From: a virus
Strand: one strand, 5' to 3'
IMG/VR virus record: IMGVR_UViG_3300037357_000149
Span: 1-23,833 of that record
Length of the DNA: 23,833 nt
Under the pieces are notes generated by a model. It ran no database searches and was not told the DNA's origin. It was given only the letters and a program-made list of their open reading frames with translations. Positions 7,744 through 15,622 of the stretch are shown here, one piece after another. A program made the translations under genes and the position numbers. How positions within the stretch are numbered: the first letter of the stretch is position 1; the number at the start of each line of letters is the position of its first letter.

Positions 7744-10689
7744 TCACGCAGTGACCTGCGCGGTCGGAACCAGCACCGGCTCCTCCACGCTCCACGCAAA
7801 CAAACACACGTGGTCGAACGCGAACGGCGTCACGTACAAAATCCCCGCGTACACCGCCGACAGATACTCCGCCTGCCACGGACACCCGCCGTTGAACACC
7901 GGAAACAGGTACCGCACCGAATCGAGCGGCCAGCTCAACACCGTCGGAAACGCGATCGCGATGGCCGCCAGGTCCAGACTCCGGGTACCGCTTCCGAAAT
8001 CCAGCGCCTCCATCTTGAAGCGATCCAGACCGCTCGTTACTTTCGCCGTCCACACCGGCGGCAGGTTCACCGCGAAGTTCAGCCGCCCACCTAAGCTCTC
8101 TCTTCCTATCGGCACCGGATAATTCACGTCGTAAGGCCACAGCAGCTCCAGCAGTACGTCGGGATACGCCGCGCGAAGCGCCGCTCCAATGCTGTTTACG
8201 TGCGCCGCCAGGCGCGCCTGCAGGAACGCCACGTCCGCGCCACCGTTCACCGTCGGATCGTCGGTGGGTTCGACAAACGTGTACAGTGGACGCCCCAGCG
8301 CGGCCTCCGCCGCCGCATTCGTTTCGTTGTCGTAATACGCCATCCCGCCGGTCAGATTCGCTTCCGTGCCCGTCGGCCGCGATAAGCTTCCGTAAGGAAT
8401 CGCCCCGCCCGTCCCGCTCGCCGGCGGAGTCTCGGTGCCCGTCAGCACGCTCGTGGATCCGGCGCCGTGCGCGTCGCTGAAAAACCACCACAGAAATTCG
8501 CCGAACTGGAACTCGGGTGTCAGCCCCGCCGCCACCGCCAGCGCCGCGGTGTCCAAATAGACCCTGGTCTGGTACGCCAAAAACTCTGAAGCGCCCGGCG
8601 CGCATTGCGTCGAGTTCAAGGTTCCGAATCCCGTCGCCGTCTCCACCACATAGCCGTCCGCGTATCGCGCGGCCCACACATGCCCGTTCACCGGATCGTC
8701 CGGCGGATTCACCAGCTCCATCGAGTACGCCGTGGTCACACTCAGCCCCGCCGCCGCGGCCAGCGTATAGAAATCCGTGAACCAGGCCGCCGCCGCCGCG
8801 TTCAACGTCGGCGTCTGCGTCGGATCGATGTTCCAGTTCCCCTCCACGCCTCCCGTTGCGAGCGATCCCCCGAACGTCAGCTCGACGATGGTCCCGTCGA
8901 CCTCTTCTTTGAACACCGTCAGCGGGAACTGGTATTGCGCCGACAGCGCCCGCGCCGTCAGCGTCAGCACGCTTCCCTCTGCCGAAGCCCACACGCCCAC
9001 CGAGTTCGCATTCACCCGGTACATCAACCGCGCAGCGAGCGACGTCGCGTCGTCGGTAGTCCAGACCGTGATTCCGATGGTGTTCGCCGAAACCGCCGAA
9101 TCTCCAAACGCCAGAAACACCTGGTCGCCGTCCGCTACCGGCGAGCCGCCCACATAGGTCATCTGCGAAAAATCCACCGAGGCCGACGGGAACGTCGCGC
9201 CCGCCAGCGTTTTCTGCATCCACCAGAACACGCCCGCATACAGATCGATCGGTCCCTGATATCCGAGCTGCAACAGCATCCACAGCAGGCGCTCCGGCGG
9301 CAGCCGGTACCCGTGGTCCGTGTCGTAGTCGATTGCCGGCGACCTGTTCAGCCACGGCCCCGCCGGCGCCGGAACGTCGGACGTAACCGCCGCTTCGATG
9401 AAATCGAAGTACACCCCGCCCGTCCCCGTCGACGCCGCGCTGGGCGCCCGCACCGTCAAGGTCACGGTGTGCGCCCCAGGCGCCAAAGAAGTCCGCAGGA
9501 CTCTCCGCGCCACCACCTGCGGATCGGTATTCAAATAGCAATCGAGCAGCGTCTCCGCATCGCCGTCCACCGAAACGCCCCACTGCATCCGGTCGATGTA
9601 CAGGGCCGTCCCCAGGTACAGGTCGTGCGTGAGCTGGCAATTGTAGGTCATGGTGACCGAATCGCCCACCGTCGACGCCTGGTTCGCAAACCCCTGCGAG
9701 TAGAATCCCGCCTCGCTCGCCCAGCTCTGCCCGGTGTACACGCACGCCCAGTCCGTTTCCTCCATCCGCACCGAGTTCGGTCCCGCCACCTGCAGCGGCC
9801 GCACATTGTCCGGATCCGTCACCGTCCAATTTGAAAAGGTCGCCGACCACTCGACATCCACGAACGCCGACCCGTCGGGCAGTCGAGGCGCGAACGTCAT
9901 CCAGATCTGCCGGATGCTTTCCTGTGGACCGCTGAACGTCGCTCCCGTCGTCAGATTGTTCCCCGTCAGCTCCGTGAAATCGACGGTCACGTGAAGCGTC
10001 CGGTCCGTCGGCGCGCCCGAGAATTCGGCCGTTGCCGGATCGAAGGTCACGTCCGAGGCCTGCGACTCGCAATAGACGTGCGCCAGGTTCCCCGACGGGC
10101 TGTTCGCCACCGTGGTGATGAGGATCGCGGCGCCCGATGCCGTGGCCGTCAGCGTACTCCCCGTGTTGATCGCCGCCGCCAGGCCTGCCGCGATCACCTC
10201 CGCCGTGTCGCCCGTCGCCGTGGTGTAGCTGTAGGCATTGTTCTCCTGCCAGATCACCAGGTAATTTCCGCCCACGGAATCGGTGCCCTCCACCGTTACC
10301 GTCAGCGTCGGCGCCGGGTACGCCGAGGCGTCGCTCGTGACCGGCTGCACCTGCAATGCGTCTCCGGCCGCGGTGATCATGTCCACATAGAGCCAATCGA
10401 TCGACGGGTACCAGGTGTCGTCGAAGGTCATCAGGTTGTGGAAGGCGATGTCGAACTCCAGCACTATTTCGGTGAAGTCGAAGTCCGGCAGATACTTCAC
10501 CAGCGGATGCCCCCAGAAGTCGTCCGCATCGAACAGCGTCAGCACCGTGAAGTCGTCGGTTGCCCGGAACACGCCGCTCACCGTGAACCCGGTCTCCGTC
10601 GCCTGCGTGATCGCCGCCGCGGCCCCGAACCCGTCGAACCCACGTAGGCTGATGGTCCGGTTCGGCTGCAATTTATTTATCTGTTCCAT
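7744..10689 (-). CDS. Large tail/receptor-binding candidate with glycosidase-like barrel, 981 aa
   Basis: ATG at 10689 follows a purine-rich GCGGAAAG; the ORF ends in TGA at 7744. The N-terminal half (about 1-440) is beta-rich. A stretch near 125-215 resembles virion beta domains, and one near 280-435 ends in GGVYFDFIEAAV, a pattern like a carbohydrate-binding jelly roll. From about 450 the sequence changes to alternating helices and strands with many aromatics: LPPERLLWMLLQLGYQG (463-479), IDLYAGVFWW (481-490), FQFGEFLWWFFSD (727-739), ALGRPLYTFVEP (797-808), ELLWPYDVNYP (848-858). This looks like a glycoside-hydrolase-type TIM barrel with Glu731 as a possible acid and a beta insertion at about 500-615. 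It is likely the protein that touches the host envelope polysaccharide. The barrel assignment is inference; a structural tail protein without enzymatic activity is the alternative. Confidence 0.85.
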   Translation of the reverse strand: MEQINKLQPNRTISLRGFDGFGAAAAITQATETGFTVSGVFRATDDFTVLTLFDADDFWGHPLVKYLPDFDFTEIVLEFDIAFHNLMTFDDTWYPSIDWLYVDMITAAGDALQVQPVTSDASAYPAPTLTVTVEGTDSVGGNYLVIWQENNAYSYTTATGDTAEVIAAGLAAAINTGSTLTATASGAAILITTVANSPSGNLAHVYCESQASDVTFDPATAEFSGAPTDRTLHVTVDFTELTGNNLTTGATFSGPQESIRQIWMTFAPRLPDGSAFVDVEWSATFSNWTVTDPDNVRPLQVAGPNSVRMEETDWACVYTGQSWASEAGFYSQGFANQASTVGDSVTMTYNCQLTHDLYLGTALYIDRMQWGVSVDGDAETLLDCYLNTDPQVVARRVLRTSLAPGAHTVTLTVRAPSAASTGTGGVYFDFIEAAVTSDVPAPAGPWLNRSPAIDYDTDHGYRLPPERLLWMLLQLGYQGPIDLYAGVFWWMQKTLAGATFPSASVDFSQMTYVGGSPVADGDQVFLAFGDSAVSANTIGITVWTTDDATSLAARLMYRVNANSVGVWASAEGSVLTLTARALSAQYQFPLTVFKEEVDGTIVELTFGGSLATGGVEGNWNIDPTQTPTLNAAAAAWFTDFYTLAAAAGLSVTTAYSMELVNPPDDPVNGHVWAARYADGYVVETATGFGTLNSTQCAPGASEFLAYQTRVYLDTAALAVAAGLTPEFQFGEFLWWFFSDAHGAGSTSVLTGTETPPASGTGGAIPYGSLSRPTGTEANLTGGMAYYDNETNAAAEAALGRPLYTFVEPTDDPTVNGGADVAFLQARLAAHVNSIGAALRAAYPDVLLELLWPYDVNYPVPIGRESLGGRLNFAVNLPPVWTAKVTSGLDRFKMEALDFGSGTRSLDLAAIAIAFPTVLSWPLDSVRYLFPVFNGGCPWQAEYLSAVYAGILYVTPFAFDHVCLFAWSVEEPVLVPTAQVTA

Positions 10690-10817
10690 GAGAACTTTCC
10701 GCTCGTCGCCGCACTATGTGGGAAAGTGCTTCGCGACAACCCATATCTGGCGCTGTTCCTCAAACGCCTGGCGCTCTCACTCACGCTGCTGGCGCTGATC
10801 TCGCTTTTCACTCACTG
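10690..10817. other. 128-nt gap without a convincing minus-strand gene
   Basis: No minus-strand ORF here has both a start and a good ribosome binding site; the best is a 35-codon GTG frame rich in Arg and Ser. The gap holds the Shine-Dalgarno of the 981-aa gene at its left end and an open + strand frame listed separately. Confidence 0.5.
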
Positions 10818-10821
10818 CTAG
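10726..10821 (+). CDS. Possible antisense small membrane peptide, about 31 aa (doubtful)
   Basis: A + strand frame with stop TAG at 10819-10821 reads as a convincing single membrane segment: basic LFLKRLALSLTLLALISLF near the end and GC-rich third positions. The only usual start is GTG at 10726, with no good ribosome binding site. The frame stays open upstream to a TAG at 10645, and that part also reads protein-like (FPLVAALCGKVLRDNPYLAL), but without an ATG. It is the only + strand candidate in an otherwise minus-strand window and fills almost exactly the gap between two genes, meeting the 162-aa gene tail to tail. It may be a remnant of an inserted gene or chance. Confidence 0.2.
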   Translation: MLRDNPYLALFLKRLALSLTLLALISLFTHC

Positions 10822-11306
10822 AAGCGCAAGAGGACGCTGAGATCCGACCCGGGAAACGTCGTCCCAACCTGCGTGATGTTCAGCGTGATTACCGCGTTCG
10901 CCGTGATCGCGCCGCCCAGCGATCCCGTAATCACCACCACCGCCGAGCTTCCCGCCGGCAGCGTCACCGACGTATAGGTCGACCCCGCCACCAGAACGTT
11001 CACCACCACCGGATTCCCTTGCGGAGGCTGCTTCAGCATCGCCAGCAGTCCCACCGGCGTCGCCGCCGTTTCGAGCGCAATCAGCGCCGCCGCGTTGGTC
11101 TGCACTCCCAGCGTCCCCGGCACCGAGAGGGCCACCTGGCCGCCGCTCGACGAGCTGGTCGACACCGGGCTCTTTGCCGCGGCCGCCGCCGGCGTCATCC
11201 CCGCCGCGATGGTTCGGAAACGATCGTTCAGCGCCTGCAGCGCCTGGCCCGAAACCCCCGGCAATGCCGGCAGCTCCAGCCACGTCGATGCGTTCGGATT
11301 CGGCAT
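10818..11306 (-). CDS. Beta-rich virion-associated protein, 162 aa
   Basis: ATG at 11306 directly follows the TAA of the 45-aa ORF (TAAATG), so translation is probably coupled. The N-terminus contains a WLELPALPGVSGQALQALN pattern, a short helical anchor of the kind seen in tail-attached proteins. A Ser-rich linker follows at about 45-60, and the C-terminal 70 residues form alternating hydrophobic beta strands (VVVNVLVAG, SVTLPAGSSAVVVITG). Lying between the nozzle-like protein and the 981-aa receptor-binding candidate, it may join tail and fibre. No family is recognised. Confidence 0.7.
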   Translation of the reverse strand: MPNPNASTWLELPALPGVSGQALQALNDRFRTIAAGMTPAAAAAKSPVSTSSSSGGQVALSVPGTLGVQTNAAALIALETAATPVGLLAMLKQPPQGNPVVVNVLVAGSTYTSVTLPAGSSAVVVITGSLGGAITANAVITLNITQVGTTFPGSDLSVLLRF

Positions 11307-11444
11307 TTAGTTCAACCCGACCTTGATGCTCATCTCCAAGCCGCTTCCCAGATCCCAAACCACCATCCAGTAGTTCCGCGCGCAGTTCACGTGACAGCCC
11401 GGATAACCGTGCCGCTGCGACCGAAACTCGAGCATCCGTCTCAT
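11307..11444 (-). CDS. Coupled micro-ORF, 45 aa, Cys- and Trp-containing
   Basis: The start ATG (11444-11442) overlaps the TGA of the 1393-aa gene as ATGA, and its TAA is followed at once by the ATG of the 162-aa gene. Such end-to-end packing favours real translation by re-initiation. The peptide is basic at its N-terminus (MRRMLEFRSQRHG), has two cysteines in GCHVNCARN and an aromatic stretch YWMVVWDLG, then a short strand-like end. No family is recognised. The two cysteines spaced by three residues could bind metal or form a disulphide. It could also act only as a coupling leader for the 162-aa gene. Confidence 0.6.
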   Translation of the reverse strand: MRRMLEFRSQRHGYPGCHVNCARNYWMVVWDLGSGLEMSIKVGLN

Positions 11445-14400
11445 GACGATCCCATCGGGACGTCGACCCACGTCCAGTCCGTCGGCGTCTCCTCTACCGG
11501 AAACACCGCCCAGTCCCATTGCTGGCCCGTCGGCAACACCGAAAACTGCATCCAGGTGAACTCCGGAGGCGTCGCTTCCACCGGCAAATCCGCCCAAGTC
11601 CACTCCGCCGCCGTCGGTGCCACCGGCAACGCCACCCATGCCGCTAGGCTCTCCGATTTCTCCACCGGAAATTCCGCCCAGTCCCACGTCGACGTCGCCG
11701 ACTCGCCCACCGTCTTGGTCCAGCCCCGCACCATGTACAGCCGCGCCGAATTCGCGCCGCCGCCGATCTCCACGCGCGCGATCTTGCCGCGTATGTTCCC
11801 AGGCAGCCGCAGCCGCAGCGCCTGCCGCCGCCCATTCGTCGACAGCACCGTCTGATAGCGAGCCGCCGAAATGTAACCCGGCTGGTCGGTGTACAGCGTC
11901 AGCGGCACGCCCGTGCCGTCCGTCTGGATGTCCACCTCCAGGTACTTGAAGATTTTCACGCGCTCGCTTCCGAAGTCCTGGTCGAGCGATCGATAAATGT
12001 CATTCTGGCCCGCGGAAATGTATCGCCCCAGGATGCGCTTCGACAGCTGCCCCTGGTAGAGCCGGAAGGCCTGCGTGCTCGATACCGTCACTTTGATCAG
12101 CCGCCCGTGCGTGTTCGCCGGCAGCACCATCGTCACCCATCGCCGCCCGAAACCCGTGGTCGAGATCACCTGCGTGTAGCGCACCGTCAGCGTCTCACCC
12201 GGCAAATCGGTCCACACCGTAACGCTGCATGCCCCGTCCGCATCCATCTCAAAGCGGAGCTGATCGAACACCTTATCCTGCGGCTGACCCAGATCCAGCG
12301 GCGAAGAGTCCCACACCGCGCCCGCGGCCGCCTCGTACGCTTCCACGTACGTGCCCACCGCCCTATACTCCACTCGCGCCCCGAACAGCTTGTAAGCCGA
12401 GGTCCCCGCGATCATCACTTGCATCAGCTTCCCGTACAGGTAGTTGTCCGGCACCGCGCCCTGCGGCAGCGGAATCTGGAACGTCCTGCGCCCCGATCCC
12501 GTCGTGTCGATTACCTGGCTCAATTGAGCCGCCAGCGAGTTCTGCGGCAAGTCCGTCAGCAGCGTCAGCGTCACTGGACCCATCGTGTCCAGCTCCACTT
12601 CGAGCGTCCGGAATTGCTTCACCATCGACGGTGCGATCGCCAGCGGAGTCGAATCGTAAACCGACGCTCCCGTCGCCGCGTCCGTGTCCACATACACCCC
12701 GATCGCGCGCACATGCAGCGCCGCCGCATACAGCCGGAACGCACTCGTCCCGCTGATCACCAGTTGCCACAGCCGTGCATCCAGCTCCGGAGCTTGCCCC
12801 GCCGCCGTCAGCGGAATATTTACCTTCCGACGCCCCGGCGTCGTGAGTGTCGTGTCGACCGTCGTAGTGAACCGCAGCGTCATGGTCCCATGCACGTCGC
12901 CGTACACCTTCACCGTCACCGCCCCGCTGGTCTCGATGTCCAGCTGCAGCTCCCGCGCGTCCTTCACTTTCGAAACGCCGAAGTCCATCTCGCGCGAATC
13001 GTACACCGCCCCGCCGGCCGCTTCGTATGCTTCGAGGTAGACCCCGATCGGCAAAATCTCGAGTCTGGCGCCGTACAGAATGTACGTCGAGGTGCTCCCG
13101 ATCCGCAGTTGGAAAAGCCGCCCCTCCACCGCCGCCGCGTTCAGCGGCTGCCCCGGCACGCTCATCGGCAAGGTGGCCCGGAAAATCTGCCGCCCCTGCA
13201 TCGACGGCCCCGTGCTCTGCGGCACCACCACCGTGAACCGGATCTCCATCTCCTCGCCCGGCAAGTCCGTCATCAGGTACGCGGTCACCGTCGACCCGCG
13301 CGTTTCGATGTCCAGCTCCAGCGTCCTCGCCCGCTTGATAGGGTTCTCATGCAGGCTGATCAGCATCCCCTTCGGGATATGCGTGATGTGGCTGCTGAAA
13401 TCGTGCTCCTGCGAATCCCACAGGTACCCCGCCGACGCCTCGTAATCCTCCACGTACACGCCGATGGTGCGCATCAGCAGCCGCGCCCCGTACAGCCGGA
13501 AATTGTTGGCCGACTCGATCGACAGCCGCAGCAGGCGCCCTTCATAAGTGGTTGGCACTCCGTCGTAGGTGAACGGCAGTTGAAAATTCCTCCGACCGTT
13601 GCTCTCCGCGATCGGCAATTCTGCCTGGACCGCCAACTGGTTCCCCGGCAGATCCGTCGACACCTGCGCCGTCGCCACTCCGTCCGAGGTGTCGATGTCC
13701 AGCTCCAGCTCGCGCACCTGCTTCACTTTGTTCGACCCGAGGTCCAGCGGGATGGTGTTCAGCAGCGTCGCCAGGCGCGCTTCGAGATAGTAGTACAGCG
13801 TGATCGAGTGGATCAGCACTTCGTTCAGCGCCGAGCATTCCAGGCGCACTGAAATGCTGCGCGCCGTCACGCCTTCGTTGTCCTCGCCGCCCAGCGCGAA
13901 TTGCGCCGACTGCCGTCCCATTCCCAGCCCCGTCAGTGTTCCCACCGCGCCATCGTACGGACTCCCCGCCGCCGCGTTGAAGTACGTCAGCACCGTCACG
14001 TTGTCGCCCGGTTGCGCCTCGAATTCGATCACCAGACTCGTATAAACTTTGTCGGTGTCCCAAGCGCCCTGGTTGTAGTAAGCCGACTGGAAGGCCAGAT
14101 CGATCGCCGTACCGAAATCCGTAGTTCCCTGGTCGATCACCACCATCCCGCAGTTGTCCTGGTTGACCCAGAAGGCCCCCCAGAAATCCTGCGTGTTCAC
14201 CGGGTAGAACATCGCGCTCCACGAGGTGGGAGTGAAAGCGTCGAAGAAGCTCGCTCTCCCCCAGCGGTCGTAAGCGATGTGATACAGCAGCGTGTTCGAC
14301 GGCGTCGCGCTGCCCACGTCCGGGTATGCGATGTAAACGATCCCGTTCACCAGCGCCATGGCGATCGTCGCTCGCGAAGCCAGCTCAATCGGGTTGATGC

Positions 14401-15622
14401 TGACGCCCGGCGCGATGGTGGTGTACACTCCCTGGAAAATCGGATCCAGCCGCGGGCTGATCTTGGTCAGCGTGTCCATGTCGAAACTGAACACGCCATC
14501 CGGACTCACTCCGTAATCCGTGCCGCCGCCATTCACCACCGCCATCGGCCCGATCAGGCCCACCGTCGCCTTGGTCTTCTCCAACGTCCCCGTATCCGGA
14601 TCGCCGATCAGCCGCCAGATCGACCGCTCTTTGTAGATGATGGCCAGGCGCGTGTGCACCGTGATGTTGAGGATCGCCTCGCCATCGTCGCCCACGTCCA
14701 CCCATTGCCCGTTATCCGGATCGGCCGAGCCTGGGAAAAACGCCGGCTCATCCGGCCGCGTCCACCACATCCGATTGATGTTCGTCGCGCTCGACCATGC
14801 CAAAATTCTGCTGAAGTACGGGCCCACGATTCCGCTCGCCGGCGGAGGCGGGTCCTGCTGCGTCGGAGGCGTCACCCCGTTCAGCGTCGCTTGCAGATCG
14901 CTCAGGTTGTCGTTGACGTCGGTGGTCACGTTATCGTTGATCGCCAGCACCAGGTAGGCCTGCCCCAGCGTTCCGCCGGTGCGATACAAATTCCGCCCCG
15001 TGGTCCCCCCCGGCCCTGTGACTATTTGCAGATTCGCCGACTGATTCAACATCGGGAGCGGATTGCCCAGCGCGTCAAATCCCCCATAGGAAGCCGTGCT
15101 CGCCGGGCTCAGATTGCTCTCATTCCCACCCACCAGGAAGCTGATGTACCAGTTGTACACGCCGGTGAGGTTCCCGTTCGCCTCGTACCCTTCGTACGTC
15201 GGCGCCGTCTGCGGCGCCGTGACGCCCCACTGCCCGAAGGTGGTCCCGTCGTCCGCGCCCTGCACCCCGCGATTCATCACCCACATGAACCCCTGCATGG
15301 CCACGAAGAAGAACGGATTGCCGTCGCCCGCGTCGGTGATGTCGACGCTGCCGTTGCGAAACAGCGAGGGGCCGGCCCCGATGTACATCGTCGATCCGAA
15401 CCGCCCGAAGCCGTTGTACGGCCCCGCCAGGCTGCCCACCCCGCCGATGTCCAGCGGGTCCGACGTGTTCACCGCGACCCCGCGCCGCGATCGCAGCAGC
15501 CCCTGCTGATCCACCCGCCAGTTGCTCAGCTCGAGGCAGTCCCCTTCGGGAATCTTGTCCCCGGGCGCCAGCAGGTTCAGGCTGCCCGCGAGAATCTGAT
15601 GGGACTCCAGTTTGTAGCTCAT
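11441..15622 (-). CDS. Tail nozzle/propeller-like protein with six repeated domains, 1393 aa
   Basis: ATG at 15622 overlaps the methyltransferase TGA as ATGA. Residues 1-610 have the look of phage tail-nozzle or DNA-stabilisation beta-propellers (T7 gp12 or P22 gp10 type): ELSNWRVDQQGLLRSRRGV (31-49), NLYRTGG (211-217), INRMWWTRPDEPAFFPGS (282-299), ERSIWRLIGDP (332-342), GVSPDGVFSFD (371-381), HIAYDRWGRASFF (448-460). Residues about 618-1306 hold six tandem domains of roughly 100-140 residues. Shared marks are ExxDFG/LDLG, LELDIET, TDLPG, GRRxFxxPL, GRLxxLxIxGTSxxRLYGARL and IGVYVExYEAxxG. The C-terminal 80 residues are six Trp-centred repeats. Family nozzles are usually about 500-800 aa, so the repeats roughly double the length. 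They probably project from the tail and may bind host or fibre proteins (inference). Confidence 0.85.
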   Translation of the reverse strand: MSYKLESHQILAGSLNLLAPGDKIPEGDCLELSNWRVDQQGLLRSRRGVAVNTSDPLDIGGVGSLAGPYNGFGRFGSTMYIGAGPSLFRNGSVDITDAGDGNPFFFVAMQGFMWVMNRGVQGADDGTTFGQWGVTAPQTAPTYEGYEANGNLTGVYNWYISFLVGGNESNLSPASTASYGGFDALGNPLPMLNQSANLQIVTGPGGTTGRNLYRTGGTLGQAYLVLAINDNVTTDVNDNLSDLQATLNGVTPPTQQDPPPPASGIVGPYFSRILAWSSATNINRMWWTRPDEPAFFPGSADPDNGQWVDVGDDGEAILNITVHTRLAIIYKERSIWRLIGDPDTGTLEKTKATVGLIGPMAVVNGGGTDYGVSPDGVFSFDMDTLTKISPRLDPIFQGVYTTIAPGVSINPIELASRATIAMALVNGIVYIAYPDVGSATPSNTLLYHIAYDRWGRASFFDAFTPTSWSAMFYPVNTQDFWGAFWVNQDNCGMVVIDQGTTDFGTAIDLAFQSAYYNQGAWDTDKVYTSLVIEFEAQPGDNVTVLTYFNAAAGSPYDGAVGTLTGLGMGRQSAQFALGGEDNEGVTARSISVRLECSALNEVLIHSITLYYYLEARLATLLNTIPLDLGSNKVKQVRELELDIDTSDGVATAQVSTDLPGNQLAVQAELPIAESNGRRNFQLPFTYDGVPTTYEGRLLRLSIESANNFRLYGARLLMRTIGVYVEDYEASAGYLWDSQEHDFSSHITHIPKGMLISLHENPIKRARTLELDIETRGSTVTAYLMTDLPGEEMEIRFTVVVPQSTGPSMQGRQIFRATLPMSVPGQPLNAAAVEGRLFQLRIGSTSTYILYGARLEILPIGVYLEAYEAAGGAVYDSREMDFGVSKVKDARELQLDIETSGAVTVKVYGDVHGTMTLRFTTTVDTTLTTPGRRKVNIPLTAAGQAPELDARLWQLVISGTSAFRLYAAALHVRAIGVYVDTDAATGASVYDSTPLAIAPSMVKQFRTLEVELDTMGPVTLTLLTDLPQNSLAAQLSQVIDTTGSGRRTFQIPLPQGAVPDNYLYGKLMQVMIAGTSAYKLFGARVEYRAVGTYVEAYEAAAGAVWDSSPLDLGQPQDKVFDQLRFEMDADGACSVTVWTDLPGETLTVRYTQVISTTGFGRRWVTMVLPANTHGRLIKVTVSSTQAFRLYQGQLSKRILGRYISAGQNDIYRSLDQDFGSERVKIFKYLEVDIQTDGTGVPLTLYTDQPGYISAARYQTVLSTNGRRQALRLRLPGNIRGKIARVEIGGGANSARLYMVRGWTKTVGESATSTWDWAEFPVEKSESLAAWVALPVAPTAAEWTWADLPVEATPPEFTWMQFSVLPTGQQWDWAVFPVEETPTDWTWVDVPMGSS
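11453..11692 (-). repeat. Six 14-residue tryptophan repeats at the nozzle C-terminus
   Basis: Tryptophans at residues 1315, 1329, 1343, 1357, 1371 and 1385 are spaced exactly 14 apart. The consensus is WxWAxxPVExTPxx (for example WTWADLPVEATPPE). This is a 42-nt period at the DNA level, with synonymous drift between copies. Confidence 0.9.
11705..13771 (-). repeat. Six tandem ~115-residue domains in the nozzle-like protein
   Basis: Approximate units in protein residues: 618-732, 733-871, 872-985, 986-1101, 1102-1206 and 1207-1306. Each has LxLDIxT near the start, a D-x-PG turn, GRRxF, then GxLxxLxIxxxxxxRLYGA and GVYVExYEAxxGxxxDS. The second copy carries a roughly 20-residue insertion. The copies are clearly divergent, so the expansion is old. 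Confidence 0.85.

Noticed and set aside
7511-10396. 961-codon minus-strand ORF over the 981-aa gene
   Set aside because: It is Gly/Arg noise except for its last 54 codons, which are the separate small hydrophobic gene with its own ribosome binding site at 7675.
10818-11358. 193-codon minus-strand ORF over the 162-aa gene (10777-11358)
   Set aside because: It is Gly/Arg-rich and out of phase with the 45-aa and 162-aa frames, which fit end to end.
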